Origin: Lutibacter sp. B1
Lineage (GTDB): Bacteria; Bacteroidota; Bacteroidia; Flavobacteriales; Flavobacteriaceae
DNA: 64,000 nt
NCBI RefSeq assembly: GCF_012524075.1
Contig: NZ_JAAZUI010000006.1
Coordinates: forward strand, 1-64,000
Reading direction: 5' to 3'
Position 1 is the first letter of the stretch, and every line of letters starts with the position of its first letter. The notes below the pieces were generated by a model that worked only from the letters and a program-made list of their open reading frames with translations, was not told where the DNA came from and searched no databases. Shown in pieces: positions 45,585 to 52,287 of the stretch. The position numbers and the translations under genes are program-made.

Positions 45585-46340
45585 ATGCAAGCGGTTTCTT
45601 CTGCACTTTTAAAAACCATTAAAGAATTACAGGCTTTACCAAGTTTGTCTAAATTTGCTTTGGCAGGTGGTACTAATTTAGCATTACGTTTTAATCATCG
45701 CATTTCTGAAGATATTGACCTATTTGCTACTGAAATAATAGGTATAAAAGGCTTTGAAAACATTGAAGCTGAAGTAAAGGCATTCTATGGCAACAATGTT
45801 ATAAACATAGTATATCCCGTTAAAGAAAACGATCAGTTTGTATTTATACGCTTCTTTATTAAAAAAGGTGATGTCACCATTAAAGTAGATGTTATTCAAA
45901 ATATGAAAGCACTCTACCCTTTTGAAACCATTAAGGCTGTAAGATGTTATAATGTAAAAGATATTGGTTTGTTCAAATTAGTAAGTTGTTCTAACAGACC
46001 TGCCAAAAAAGATATTTACGATTTAGAATACATTACAGAATCTAACAACCTAATTGATTTATATAATATTTTAAAAGAGAAGAAAGCAAAATTCAATAAA
46101 GATACTGATAGGAACATCTTTGATTTAGACGAAGACCCAGACCCAATAGACAATCCGCATTTACTACTACTTTTTGATAAAAGAATGGCAACCAAACAAA
46201 AAATGCGTCATTCACACGATAACATTTTAAATATTGAAGGTAGTAAATCGTGGCGAGAAGCAAGTATGTATTGGAGAATGAAGGTCAGACGCTTATATGC
46301 ATCTATAGGAATTGAATATCCCAAGTTGTACACCATTTAA
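45585..46340 (+). CDS. AbiEii/AbiGii-type nucleotidyltransferase toxin
   Basis: A 251-aa protein of the AbiEii family. The nucleotidyltransferase signature is at the N-terminus: ALAGGTNLALRFNHRISEDIDLF with GG at 28-29 and metal-binding D43 and D45, then a third acidic strand (VTIKVDVIQNM). Family toxins transfer nucleotides, for example to tRNA or other acceptors, and stop growth on phage infection. It follows the DUF6922-like gene by 2 bases. The C-terminal WREASMYWRMKVRRLYASIG is commonly seen in the family. It may act as abortive-infection defence and also stabilise the element. Confidence 0.82.
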   Translation: MQAVSSALLKTIKELQALPSLSKFALAGGTNLALRFNHRISEDIDLFATEIIGIKGFENIEAEVKAFYGNNVINIVYPVKENDQFVFIRFFIKKGDVTIKVDVIQNMKALYPFETIKAVRCYNVKDIGLFKLVSCSNRPAKKDIYDLEYITESNNLIDLYNILKEKKAKFNKDTDRNIFDLDEDPDPIDNPHLLLLFDKRMATKQKMRHSHDNILNIEGSKSWREASMYWRMKVRRLYASIGIEYPKLYTI

Positions 46341-46348
46341 GAAAAACA

Positions 46349-46918
46349 TTGAGAACAGAATTAAAATACATAGAATTAAAGAGCGGATTTTCGGATAATG
46401 GAACTGCTTGGATTGGACTCGTTTCATTCTCTAAAAGCGGAAAAACAGTTTATTTTGATGGTAAAGGATTTCAAAGTTTAAATGGAACTGGAGTTTCAGG
46501 CGGAAACTATTATGAAATTGAATCTGGAAATGAATACTGGATTTCTGGAGTTAAAAAAAATATGTCTGACCGACACAAATTTGGCGGAGGAAAAATCTTT
46601 GTGGAAAAACGGATTTTAAATGATTATCTGCAAACTATCGAAAAAACGGAATTGCCAAAATCTGGTTATGAATTGACCGAAGTAGAAACTGAAAAACCGA
46701 CTGAAAGAATTAATGAATTAGAAAATTCTCAACTGGAAAAATCAGAAATTGACGAAAGTATTTATACAAAAACACCAAAGAAATTGACAAATTCCGAACT
46801 TGAATTTCTTATCGAAGAACTAATCGAAGACGAAAAGAATGCCAAGTATAATAAAGGTAGGAGAATGATTAAAAAAGATAGAATTGAATTAGAAACGGAA
46901 CTTGAGAAACGTGAATAA
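46349..46918 (+). CDS. Cassette-type conserved protein of unknown function
   Basis: A 189-aa protein with TTG as the only reasonable start (the sequence after it, RTELKYIELKSGFSDNG, aligns with the usual beginning of this family). The first 90 residues are beta-rich (GTAWIGLVSFSKSGKTVYFDGKGFQSLNG, GNEYWISGVKK, HKFGGGKIFVEKR); the rest is Glu/Lys-rich and helical, ending in an ELEFLIEEL type repeat. I recognise it as a recurrent single-gene cargo in Bacteroidota, sometimes annotated after an isoprenoid synthase, a name that its sequence does not support. Attenuated codon usage and the dyad structures downstream suggest independent acquisition. Function is unknown. Confidence 0.6.
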   Translation: MRTELKYIELKSGFSDNGTAWIGLVSFSKSGKTVYFDGKGFQSLNGTGVSGGNYYEIESGNEYWISGVKKNMSDRHKFGGGKIFVEKRILNDYLQTIEKTELPKSGYELTEVETEKPTERINELENSQLEKSEIDESIYTKTPKKLTNSELEFLIEELIEDEKNAKYNKGRRMIKKDRIELETELEKRE

Positions 46919-46924
46919 AAACGG

Positions 46925-47059
46925 TGTACAACAATGTATAACCGCAATTGCTGCGGATTTTCCTAAGCGGAAAATCCTCGCGAACGCCAAAGGTTCCTGA
47001 TTTTTAACTAAATTAGTACCAAAACCAACGCAACTGACGGTTATACGAGACCGTTATAA
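46925..47059. other. attC-like imperfect dyad behind the cassette gene
   Basis: TATAACCGCAATTGC (46937-46951) and GCAACTGACGGTTATA (47030-47045) are inverted repeats with one extra base. Between them, GGATTTTCC (46955-46963) and GGAAAATCC (46969-46977) form a perfect inner hairpin. An outer similarity joins GTACAAC with GTTATAA. This nested arrangement with an unpaired base resembles integron attC sites, but the terminal boxes do not fit RYYYAAC/GTTRRRY exactly and there is no integron integrase in the window. Confidence 0.5.
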
Positions 47060-47060
47060 G

Positions 47061-47183
47061 TCCCCACAACCCAAAACCCGGATCGAGCGTTTAGAATCTA
47101 TCCAGTGGATAGATTTAGCGAAGAGGCCAGCTGGCGTGGTGGCAATTAAACTATTTTCTTTTGTAATTCCCCACAACCCAAAA
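47061..47183. repeat. 16-bp direct repeat in the 560-bp gene-free stretch
   Basis: TCCCCACAACCCAAAA occurs at 47061-47076 and 47168-47183, about 107 bases apart. The stretch 46919-47478 has no convincing ORF; it holds this repeat, the attC-like dyad, a TTTGGTTTT/AAAATCAAACC hairpin near 47290, and the long dyad at 47372. Confidence 0.5.
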
Positions 47184-47371
47184 TCCAGTTTTCTCGTACC
47201 TCAAAACCCTCTGTCTTTTGTGTTGTTCCGCTCACCCCTACAAGTTTAGCGTTTTTTTGTCTTTAAGGTAATAGCATATTACAGCTTTGGTTTTTCATAA
47301 AATCAAACCAAACTGCAATAAGCTATAATTTATTATTTTATCATAAAAACCCTAAACTCACCCAAGCTATG

Positions 47372-47425
47372 TTTACATAATGCGTAGTTATAACAACTGA
47401 AGCGTTATAACGGTCATTATGTAAA
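47372..47425. repeat. 54-bp inverted repeat near the right end of the element
   Basis: TTTACATAATG-CGTA-GTTATAAC (47372-47394) faces GTTATAAC-GGT-CATTATGTAAA (47404-47425) across a 9-base loop. The outer 11 and inner 8 bases pair perfectly around a short internal bulge. The GTTATAAC core recalls the attC-like site at 47030-47059. It could be a replication or transfer origin, a recombination site or a terminator; a T-run is absent. Confidence 0.55.
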
Positions 47426-47478
47426 ATATCCGCTTTTGCCCACGCTCAAAACAGAACTAAACAAGAAACATTCGTAAG

Positions 47479-47814
47479 TTATTTAAACCTCAAAGGATTT
47501 TTAATTAGGTAATCAGAAGCCATTTGTTCAATATCATCATTGGTATATTGTTTATGCTTAACTATCCATTCATTTATTTCAGCTTTTTGAAAATATAGAC
47601 GTTTACCACGTTTAGAGTGAGGTATCTCTTTTGTGCTTGTTAATTTATAAATTGCAGATGGTGTTATACTTAAATAATTAGCAACTTCCTTAACATTCAT
47701 TATTTCAGGTATGATAACACCTTTAGCTTTAGCGTCTTTAGTAGCATAGATATTTTGTAATAACTTTTCAATTCTATCTAATCTCTCATTAATAATTTCA
47801 AAAGGATTTTCCAT
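47479..47814 (-). CDS. MerR/Xis-type helix-turn-helix protein
   Basis: A 111-aa protein. Residues 1-30 are a charged helix (ERLDRIEKLLQNIY, possibly dimerising). A winged HTH of excisionase type spans about 38-85 (NVKEVANYLSITPSAIYKLT, then IPHSKRGKRLYFQKAEINEWI). The frame is open for 42 more residues upstream, but the ATG at 47814 precedes the natural ENPFEIINERLDRI start. It is the second Xis-like HTH protein of the element and lies near attR, where a directionality factor would act. It is adjacent to the 54-bp dyad. Confidence 0.72.
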   Translation of the reverse strand: MENPFEIINERLDRIEKLLQNIYATKDAKAKGVIIPEIMNVKEVANYLSITPSAIYKLTSTKEIPHSKRGKRLYFQKAEINEWIVKHKQYTNDDIEQMASDYLIKNPLRFK

Positions 47815-47956
47815 AATACTATTTTTTATAGTGAAGTATGAAAATAAAAAAAGGTAGCAAATATAGGTAGCTACCTTGTGCCAATGCTCAATGCTATAAA
47901 GGTCAAGCCCTCTGGGTTTTGAATAAAACTTTTTAATCAAAATTGGTAAACAAGCA

Positions 47957-47997
47957 TCAAGGTTTTAGCATAAAAAACTTTTATCCAAAAACCTTGA
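47957..47997. repeat. Hairpin in the gene-free stretch 47815-48125
   Basis: TCAAGGTTTT (47957-47966) pairs with AAAACCTTGA (47988-47997). The 311-bp stretch holds no ORF I can support; besides this hairpin it contains the terminator at 48063-48097 and the region upstream of the HTH gene. Confidence 0.4.
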
Positions 47998-48062
47998 CAG
48001 CATCACCCACGCTACCAAGACATCAGCTTTCTTTTTTTGTTTTCTTTTAAAAATTAATAGTA

Positions 48063-48097
48063 AAAGAAAAAGCCCTATGATGCAAAACCATAGGACT
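48063..48097 (-). terminator. Terminator after the beta-rich protein gene
   Basis: On the minus strand AGTCCTATG pairs with CATAGGGCT (one wobble), then T-rich sequence, 29 bases beyond the stop. Confidence 0.8.
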
Positions 48098-48125
48098 CTT
48101 TCAGCTTCAAAGGTCAGAATGAAAC

Positions 48126-48875
48126 TTATGCCACTTCTACGATGTTTAAAACGTTATATGCGCCATTTTTAAGCGGATATTGAACACCGTTAATCTCTTG
48201 AAAGAACTCAACTAAAAGCAGGTAAATATCGTTTCCTGTACCTGTTGGCACACCTGCTGGAGTTAATGTTTGCGATGCAGAGGTCGAATCAATCGGAATA
48301 TTTACAGTCGGACTGTATTCAATCGCATTTTCTGTAGTATCAAAATCAACTTTTAAGAAAGCCGATGTAAAACTAACGTGAGTTGCACCACTTGGATAAG
48401 AAATGTCGTTAGTAGGCGTTAAATTGGGGATTGAAATTTCACCAGTCAAACTATCTACAGTAAATGGAGCGAATAAAACAGCACTTAAAATAGCTCTATT
48501 ATTGAAATCAAAGCCTTTTAAAGCAGCTTTACCCTCTGTAGTTGCTAATCCTGTAGCTACATTTCTTTCGCCTCTTATAGAGGTTGTATCGAAGTTCTTA
48601 ATTTGCGTCATTACTTGCGTAACACGACTTGAAACTCGATTATCTTTTGCTCTAATCATTAAGTTTCTCGCAGAAGTTCTTAACAACTTACCAGAAGATG
48701 CAGAACTACCAAATTCAGAACCATTTTCACGAGTACGCTCAAACGCAGGATCGTTTTGAATACGCTCTTTTGAAACACCGCTTTTAGTCTTTACTAAATA
48801 GCCTTCTTTACCCTTGTAAAACGTCAAATTATCTAACGTTCCTTCGAGTTTAATAATACCTTTTAACTTTGCCAT
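48126..48875 (-). CDS. Conserved Bacteroidota beta-rich protein of unknown function
   Basis: A 249-aa protein that begins MAKLKGIIKLEGTLDNLTF-Y, a start I recall from a family widespread in Bacteroidota mobile regions. Residues 20-110 are charged and mostly helical (ERTRENGSEFGSSASSGKLLRTSARN). From about 140 there is a predicted beta-sandwich with Ser/Thr/Asp-rich strands (TSAFLKVDFDTTENAIEYSPTV). No signal peptide and no enzyme motif are seen. A structural or DNA-associated protein of a decayed phage or satellite is one idea, without direct proof. It is monocistronic with its own terminator and sits between the HTH gene and the 62-aa gene in the right backbone of the element. Confidence 0.55.
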   Translation of the reverse strand: MAKLKGIIKLEGTLDNLTFYKGKEGYLVKTKSGVSKERIQNDPAFERTRENGSEFGSSASSGKLLRTSARNLMIRAKDNRVSSRVTQVMTQIKNFDTTSIRGERNVATGLATTEGKAALKGFDFNNRAILSAVLFAPFTVDSLTGEISIPNLTPTNDISYPSGATHVSFTSAFLKVDFDTTENAIEYSPTVNIPIDSTSASQTLTPAGVPTGTGNDIYLLLVEFFQEINGVQYPLKNGAYNVLNIVEVA

Positions 48876-49038
48876 AACAATACGTTTTTTAATGATGAAT
48901 AATCAAATATACGTGCTATAAAGCATCAATGTTTATAAGCACTTCCGTACTGTTTACAACTTGCCAAAACTTCCGAAATAGATAGTTTTTTCACTGCGAT
49001 AATTGTCGTATATTGTATATAAGAGCTTTACAGCTACG

Positions 49039-49071
49039 GTATAGCTAAAGTATAGTTAGAGTATTAATTTT
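49039..49071 (+). repeat. Phased 11-bp repeats upstream of the 62-aa gene
   Basis: GTATAGCTAAA (49039-49049), GTATAGTTAGA (49050-49060) and a weaker GTATTAATTTT (49061-49071) repeat with an 11-base period, ending 13 bases before the ATG. They could bind an HTH protein of the element along one face of the helix. Confidence 0.45.
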
Positions 49072-49084
49072 AAATTTTGAGCCA

Positions 49085-49273
49085 ATGAGCAGAATCTGTA
49101 TTTACCCTAAAGACGTGCAAGTGGTAACAGGTAAAAGTGAGCGTTATGGTAGAACTATAATCAGCAAGATTAAAGAGCACCTTAACAAAGATTCACACCA
49201 ATTAGTTACTATAGATGAATTTTGCGACTTTATGGGCTTTGAAATCAGTAAAGTACGAGGATTAATCAAGTAA
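49085..49273 (+). CDS. Small conserved protein near attR
   Basis: A 62-aa protein (RICIYPKDVQVVTGKSERYGRTIISKIKEHLNKDSHQ, then VTIDEFCDFMGFEISKVRGLIK). It looks like a compact helix-turn-helix or RHH-like unit: a short strand, two basic helices, then EFCDFMG. Its position next to the arm-type sites and attR, in the same place where I recall similar small proteins in other Bacteroidota tRNA-integrated elements, suggests a role in excision or replication control. That is inference. Confidence 0.6.
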   Translation: MSRICIYPKDVQVVTGKSERYGRTIISKIKEHLNKDSHQLVTIDEFCDFMGFEISKVRGLIK

Positions 49274-49302
49274 ATTTCGTATCTTTAACACAAGGTTTTA
49301 AA

Positions 49303-49322
49303 GGTGACCTATTAGGTGACCT
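49303..49322 (+). promoter_or_regulatory. Right integrase arm-type sites
   Basis: GGTGACCT at 49303-49310 and 49315-49322, the same octamer and 12-base period as at 29576-29595, 59 bases inside attR. Confidence 0.7.
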
Positions 49323-49381
49323 CATAATGGTACAGGACTGAAACATCAATAAATAAAGGCACTACGAAAGAGGTTCACTTA

Positions 49382-49394
49382 CCTCTTTCTCCGC
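49382..49394 (+). repeat. attR: attR core (13 bp)
   Basis: CCTCTTTCTCCGC is identical to the tRNA-Ser 3' end at 29462-29474. The preceding bases (AGGTTCACTTA) partly match the T-arm. No tRNA body is attached, so this is the element's far boundary. Confidence 0.85.
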
Positions 49395-49400
49395 AAAAGG

Positions 49401-49429
49401 AAACCCATAATGAAAATTATGGGTTTTTT
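49401..49429 (+). terminator. Displaced original tRNA-Ser terminator
   Basis: A perfect 11-bp stem AAACCCATAAT with its complement, GAAA loop and T-run, 6 bases beyond attR. It probably stood behind tRNA-Ser before insertion. Confidence 0.8.
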
Positions 49430-49580
49430 GTTTTTATCATTCATCTTAATAAAAAAAAATTTCTTAACCTTTATTCAAAATTATTCAAACTGACCAAAAT
49501 CATTTTAGAATTAACCATTTGATGATAATTTAAACATTGCCAATATAGGTTGTCCTTATGAAGGAAAATAAAGAAGTGCA

Positions 49581-49612
49581 TTGGTTTACATATATAATTA
49601 CCATTACATTTG
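49581..49612 (+). promoter_or_regulatory. Promoter of the acid phosphatase gene
   Basis: TTG (49581-49583), a 21-base spacer and TACATTTG (49605-49612) match the flavobacterial consensus, ending 34 bases before the ATG at 49647. Confidence 0.7.
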
Positions 49613-49646
49613 TAAGAATAAAATAATTCAAAAAATATCCATACCC

Positions 49647-50477
49647 ATGAAAATAAAAACCATAATCACTCTTTTTATATTTACTATACTCTTCGGTTGT
49701 AAAACACAACAATCTCAATCTGAAAGCACTATTTCAGAAATTAAAACTATTCAAATTCCTGTTCGCGAATATTCGGTATTAACCGTACTTTGGCAACAAC
49801 ACGCAGCCGAATACAGGGCTCTTGCATATCAAGCATACAATACCGCTCAGCTTCAATTAGATAATATTTTACGTAACAGGAAAAATTATGAGAAACCACT
49901 TGCAATTGTGACCGACATAGATGAAACTGTTTTAAACAACAGTCCTTATAACGGCAAAATGATTGAATTGAATGAAGAATATTCTAATGCACGTTGGATT
50001 GAGTGGGGTAAAGAAAAAAAAGCCGAAATTGTTCCGGGATCTCTTGATTTTTTTAAGTATGCTGCAAGTAAAGGTGTAGAAATTTTTTATATCTCTAATC
50101 GTTTATTGGTTCAAAAAAGTGAAACTATTGAAAATATGCAAAAGCTTGGGCTTCCGTTTTTAGACGATGCACATTTTTTATTGAGAGAGACTGTTAGCGG
50201 TAAAGAACCACGAAGGTTACAAGTACAAAAAACACATGAAATTATAATGTTATTGGGTGATAATTTATCCGATTTTTCGGAAGTCTTTGACAACCAAAAT
50301 ACTGAAACAAGAAATTTTAAAGTAGATAGTTTAAAGGCAGCTTTTGGAAACAAATACATTGTATTGCCAAATCCAATGTATGGAGATTGGGAAACCAAAG
50401 GGATTTTAGAAGGGAAATATAACTGGACCGCTTCTCAAAAAGATTCTATCCGACACAGTAAAATAATATCTTATTAA
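49647..50477 (+). CDS. 5'-nucleotidase, lipoprotein e(P4) family (class C acid phosphatase)
   Basis: A 276-aa outer-membrane or periplasmic lipoprotein: LFGC lipobox with C18. HAD-type catalytic motifs are DxDxT (D90, D92 in DIDET) with VLNN, YISNR in the middle and GDNLSDF for metal binding. The frame opens further upstream, but the ATG at 49647 gives the classical lipoprotein signal (MKIKTIITLF). Family members hydrolyse nucleoside monophosphates, including NMN, outside the cell. It lies downstream of attR with its own promoter and terminator, so it is host sequence. Confidence 0.9.
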   Translation: MKIKTIITLFIFTILFGCKTQQSQSESTISEIKTIQIPVREYSVLTVLWQQHAAEYRALAYQAYNTAQLQLDNILRNRKNYEKPLAIVTDIDETVLNNSPYNGKMIELNEEYSNARWIEWGKEKKAEIVPGSLDFFKYAASKGVEIFYISNRLLVQKSETIENMQKLGLPFLDDAHFLLRETVSGKEPRRLQVQKTHEIIMLLGDNLSDFSEVFDNQNTETRNFKVDSLKAAFGNKYIVLPNPMYGDWETKGILEGKYNWTASQKDSIRHSKIISY

Positions 50478-50478
50478 T

Positions 50479-50511
50479 CAAAAAACTCCGAAGTAAATTC
50501 GGAGTTTTTTG
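50479..50511. terminator. Bidirectional terminator between convergent genes
   Basis: A 13-bp stem (50480-50492 with 50498-50510), 5-base loop and T-runs on both strands, between the phosphatase gene and the convergent symporter gene. Confidence 0.85.
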
Positions 50512-50529
50512 ATATCAATTTTAATAATT

Positions 50530-52197
50530 TTAACCCGTAAAGTACGATAAAATTACAATTACAATAACAACCAATACTACTGAAAGTATAACATCTATTG
50601 CTGTATAGCTACCTTTGGTTTCTTGTTTGTGTTCTGCTGTTAATGTTCCGAATGATAAGCCTTTTATGGTTTCATAATTAGGTGCAGTAGTAGCTAAACT
50701 TACTGTAACACATAAAATAACTGAAAAAATAAACATAAAAATTGCCATATGCGCAAAGTTAACACTTGCAAAACCATACAATAAACCTGAAGCAATCTGT
50801 TCACCGGTTTCTTTAAAATGCACTATTGCCGGCTGATAATATATTTCTGAACCCAAACGCAGTATTAATAATCCTAAACCTGTTAATAATGTTGTAATAG
50901 CAGCAGTTGAATTTACACGTTTCCAAATTATACCCAATAAAAATACCGCTGTTACCGGTGGTGCAATATACGATTGTACATTTTGCAAATATTGATACAT
51001 TACTCCTCCTCCAATTTTTTGCATTATAGGTATCCAAATTATGCCTAAAATTACAATAATACTTGTTGCTATTTTACCTACGTTTAGCAGTTTTTTTTCA
51101 GTTTCAAATGGTCTTAATTTTTTATAAATATCCATAGTAAATATGGTTGAACAAGAATTAAATACCGATGCTAATGAGCTCATTAAAGCAGCCATTAATC
51201 CACCTGCTACTAAACCTTTAAGTCCAACAGGTAATAATGTTTTTACCAGCATTGGAAAAGCTCTGTCAGCTTTTGCTACACTAAACACTTCTGGATTTTG
51301 CACGCTTAAAGCAAAGGCAATTATACCGGGTATTAAAAATATAAATATGGGCAATAATTTTAAATAAGCACCAAAAATAGCACCTCTACGTCCAATTTTA
51401 ATATTGTGAGCAGCTAAGGTTCTTTGCACAATATATTGGTCGGTACACCAATACCATACACCTACTATAGTACCTCCAAAAAGTAAACCTGTCCATGGAA
51501 AATCAGGATCAGTCATTGGTCTCCACATATTGAAATGTTGCGGACTCGCCTCTCTAACAGTTTCAGTTAATTGTCCCCAGCCGCCTACTTCTTGCAATCC
51601 TAAATACGTAATTATAACAGAACCCATTATTAAAATAATTGTTTGCAAGGTTTCTGTATAAATAACGGCTTTCATCCCACCAACAATAGTATAAATTCCG
51701 GTAAAAATTACAATTCCGATAGCTCCATACCAAAAAGGAATTCCCAATAATTCAGACACTACAATTCCACCGGCATAAATAGTTACAGAAACTTTTGTAA
51801 TTACATACCCCACCAATGAAAATAACGATAAAAACCAACGCGATCGGCTATCAAAACGTTTTTCCAAAAATTCGGGCATAGTAAAAGCACCACTACGCAT
51901 GTAAAATGGTAAAAACAACCAACCTAACAATAAAACTATCCATGCATGTAACTCATAATGTGCCATTGGCATTCCTGTTTCATATCCTGTTCCTGCTAAA
52001 CCCACAACATGCTCTGACCCAATATTTGAAGCAAAAATGGAAGCACCTATAACAAACCAGCCTACATTACGCCCTGCCAGAAAATAATCTTCTGTATTTT
52101 TGTTTTTTTGAAGTACTACCCATACCGCAACTCCTATAAGAGCTAAAAAATAAATACCTAATACAACCCAATCAAAACGTTCTAATACTGACTCCAT
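50530..52197 (-). CDS. Sodium/sugar symporter (SGLT-type SSS family)
   Basis: A 555-aa transporter with about 14 predicted membrane segments and the SSS signature near the N-terminus (DYFLAGRNVGWFVIGASIFASNIGSEH). It belongs to the sodium/glucose-type branch, distinct from the ActP branch at 14749. It lies 90 bases downstream of xylA on the same strand, so xylose or xylose-derived sugars are the likely substrate. A hairpin between xylA and this gene may lower its expression. Confidence 0.85.
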   Translation of the reverse strand: MESVLERFDWVVLGIYFLALIGVAVWVVLQKNKNTEDYFLAGRNVGWFVIGASIFASNIGSEHVVGLAGTGYETGMPMAHYELHAWIVLLLGWLFLPFYMRSGAFTMPEFLEKRFDSRSRWFLSLFSLVGYVITKVSVTIYAGGIVVSELLGIPFWYGAIGIVIFTGIYTIVGGMKAVIYTETLQTIILIMGSVIITYLGLQEVGGWGQLTETVREASPQHFNMWRPMTDPDFPWTGLLFGGTIVGVWYWCTDQYIVQRTLAAHNIKIGRRGAIFGAYLKLLPIFIFLIPGIIAFALSVQNPEVFSVAKADRAFPMLVKTLLPVGLKGLVAGGLMAALMSSLASVFNSCSTIFTMDIYKKLRPFETEKKLLNVGKIATSIIVILGIIWIPIMQKIGGGVMYQYLQNVQSYIAPPVTAVFLLGIIWKRVNSTAAITTLLTGLGLLILRLGSEIYYQPAIVHFKETGEQIASGLLYGFASVNFAHMAIFMFIFSVILCVTVSLATTAPNYETIKGLSFGTLTAEHKQETKGSYTAIDVILSVVLVVIVIVILSYFTG

Positions 52198-52217
52198 AAT
52201 TTTTTATGATTTAAATG

Positions 52218-52252
52218 CAAAAAACGCCTGAACTATTACTAGCTCAGACGTT
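52218..52252 (-). terminator. Hairpin between xylA and the symporter gene
   Basis: On the minus strand ACGTCTGA pairs with TCAGGCGT (one G-T pair), a 12-base loop, then a T-run. It may act as an attenuator within the operon. Confidence 0.6.
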
Positions 52253-52287
52253 TTTCTATATATAATTAAACTAATGAAAACATAATT

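Larger units (their letters stand above)
29475..49394. mobile_element. Integrative genomic island at tRNA-Ser, 19.9 kb
   Basis: Bounded by the 13-bp att repeat, with the integrase gene next to the tRNA end and matched integrase arm-type octamer pairs just inside both ends. Backbone genes are the integrase, an excisionase-like HTH, a polymerase-A-like protein, and at the right end a second HTH, a beta-rich protein and a 62-aa protein. Cargo (33,060-46,918) is defence and toxin-antitoxin genes. I see no relaxase, coupling protein, T4SS, capsid or terminase gene, so self-transfer is not supported. Mobilisation by a helper or plain excision and integration is more likely. Confidence 0.9.

Noticed and set aside
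46349-46918. An isoprenoid (DXP synthase) gene, as similar proteins are sometimes labelled
   Set aside because: At 189 aa it has none of the thiamine-diphosphate or transketolase motifs and is far too short.
46925-47059. A true integron attC site
   Set aside because: The terminal boxes do not fit RYYYAAC/GTTRRRY and no IntI gene is in the window; kept only as attC-like.
47479-47940. Longer 153-aa version of the right-end HTH protein
   Set aside because: The first 42 residues are hydrophobic and unlike the family; the ATG at 47814 gives a natural start.
29475-49394. A self-transmissible ICE
   Set aside because: No relaxase, coupling protein or Tra/VirB-type gene is visible, and no oriT with a relaxase partner can be supported.
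29475-49394. An intact prophage
   Set aside because: No terminase, portal, tail or lysis gene is seen; the polymerase-like and beta-rich proteins alone are not enough.
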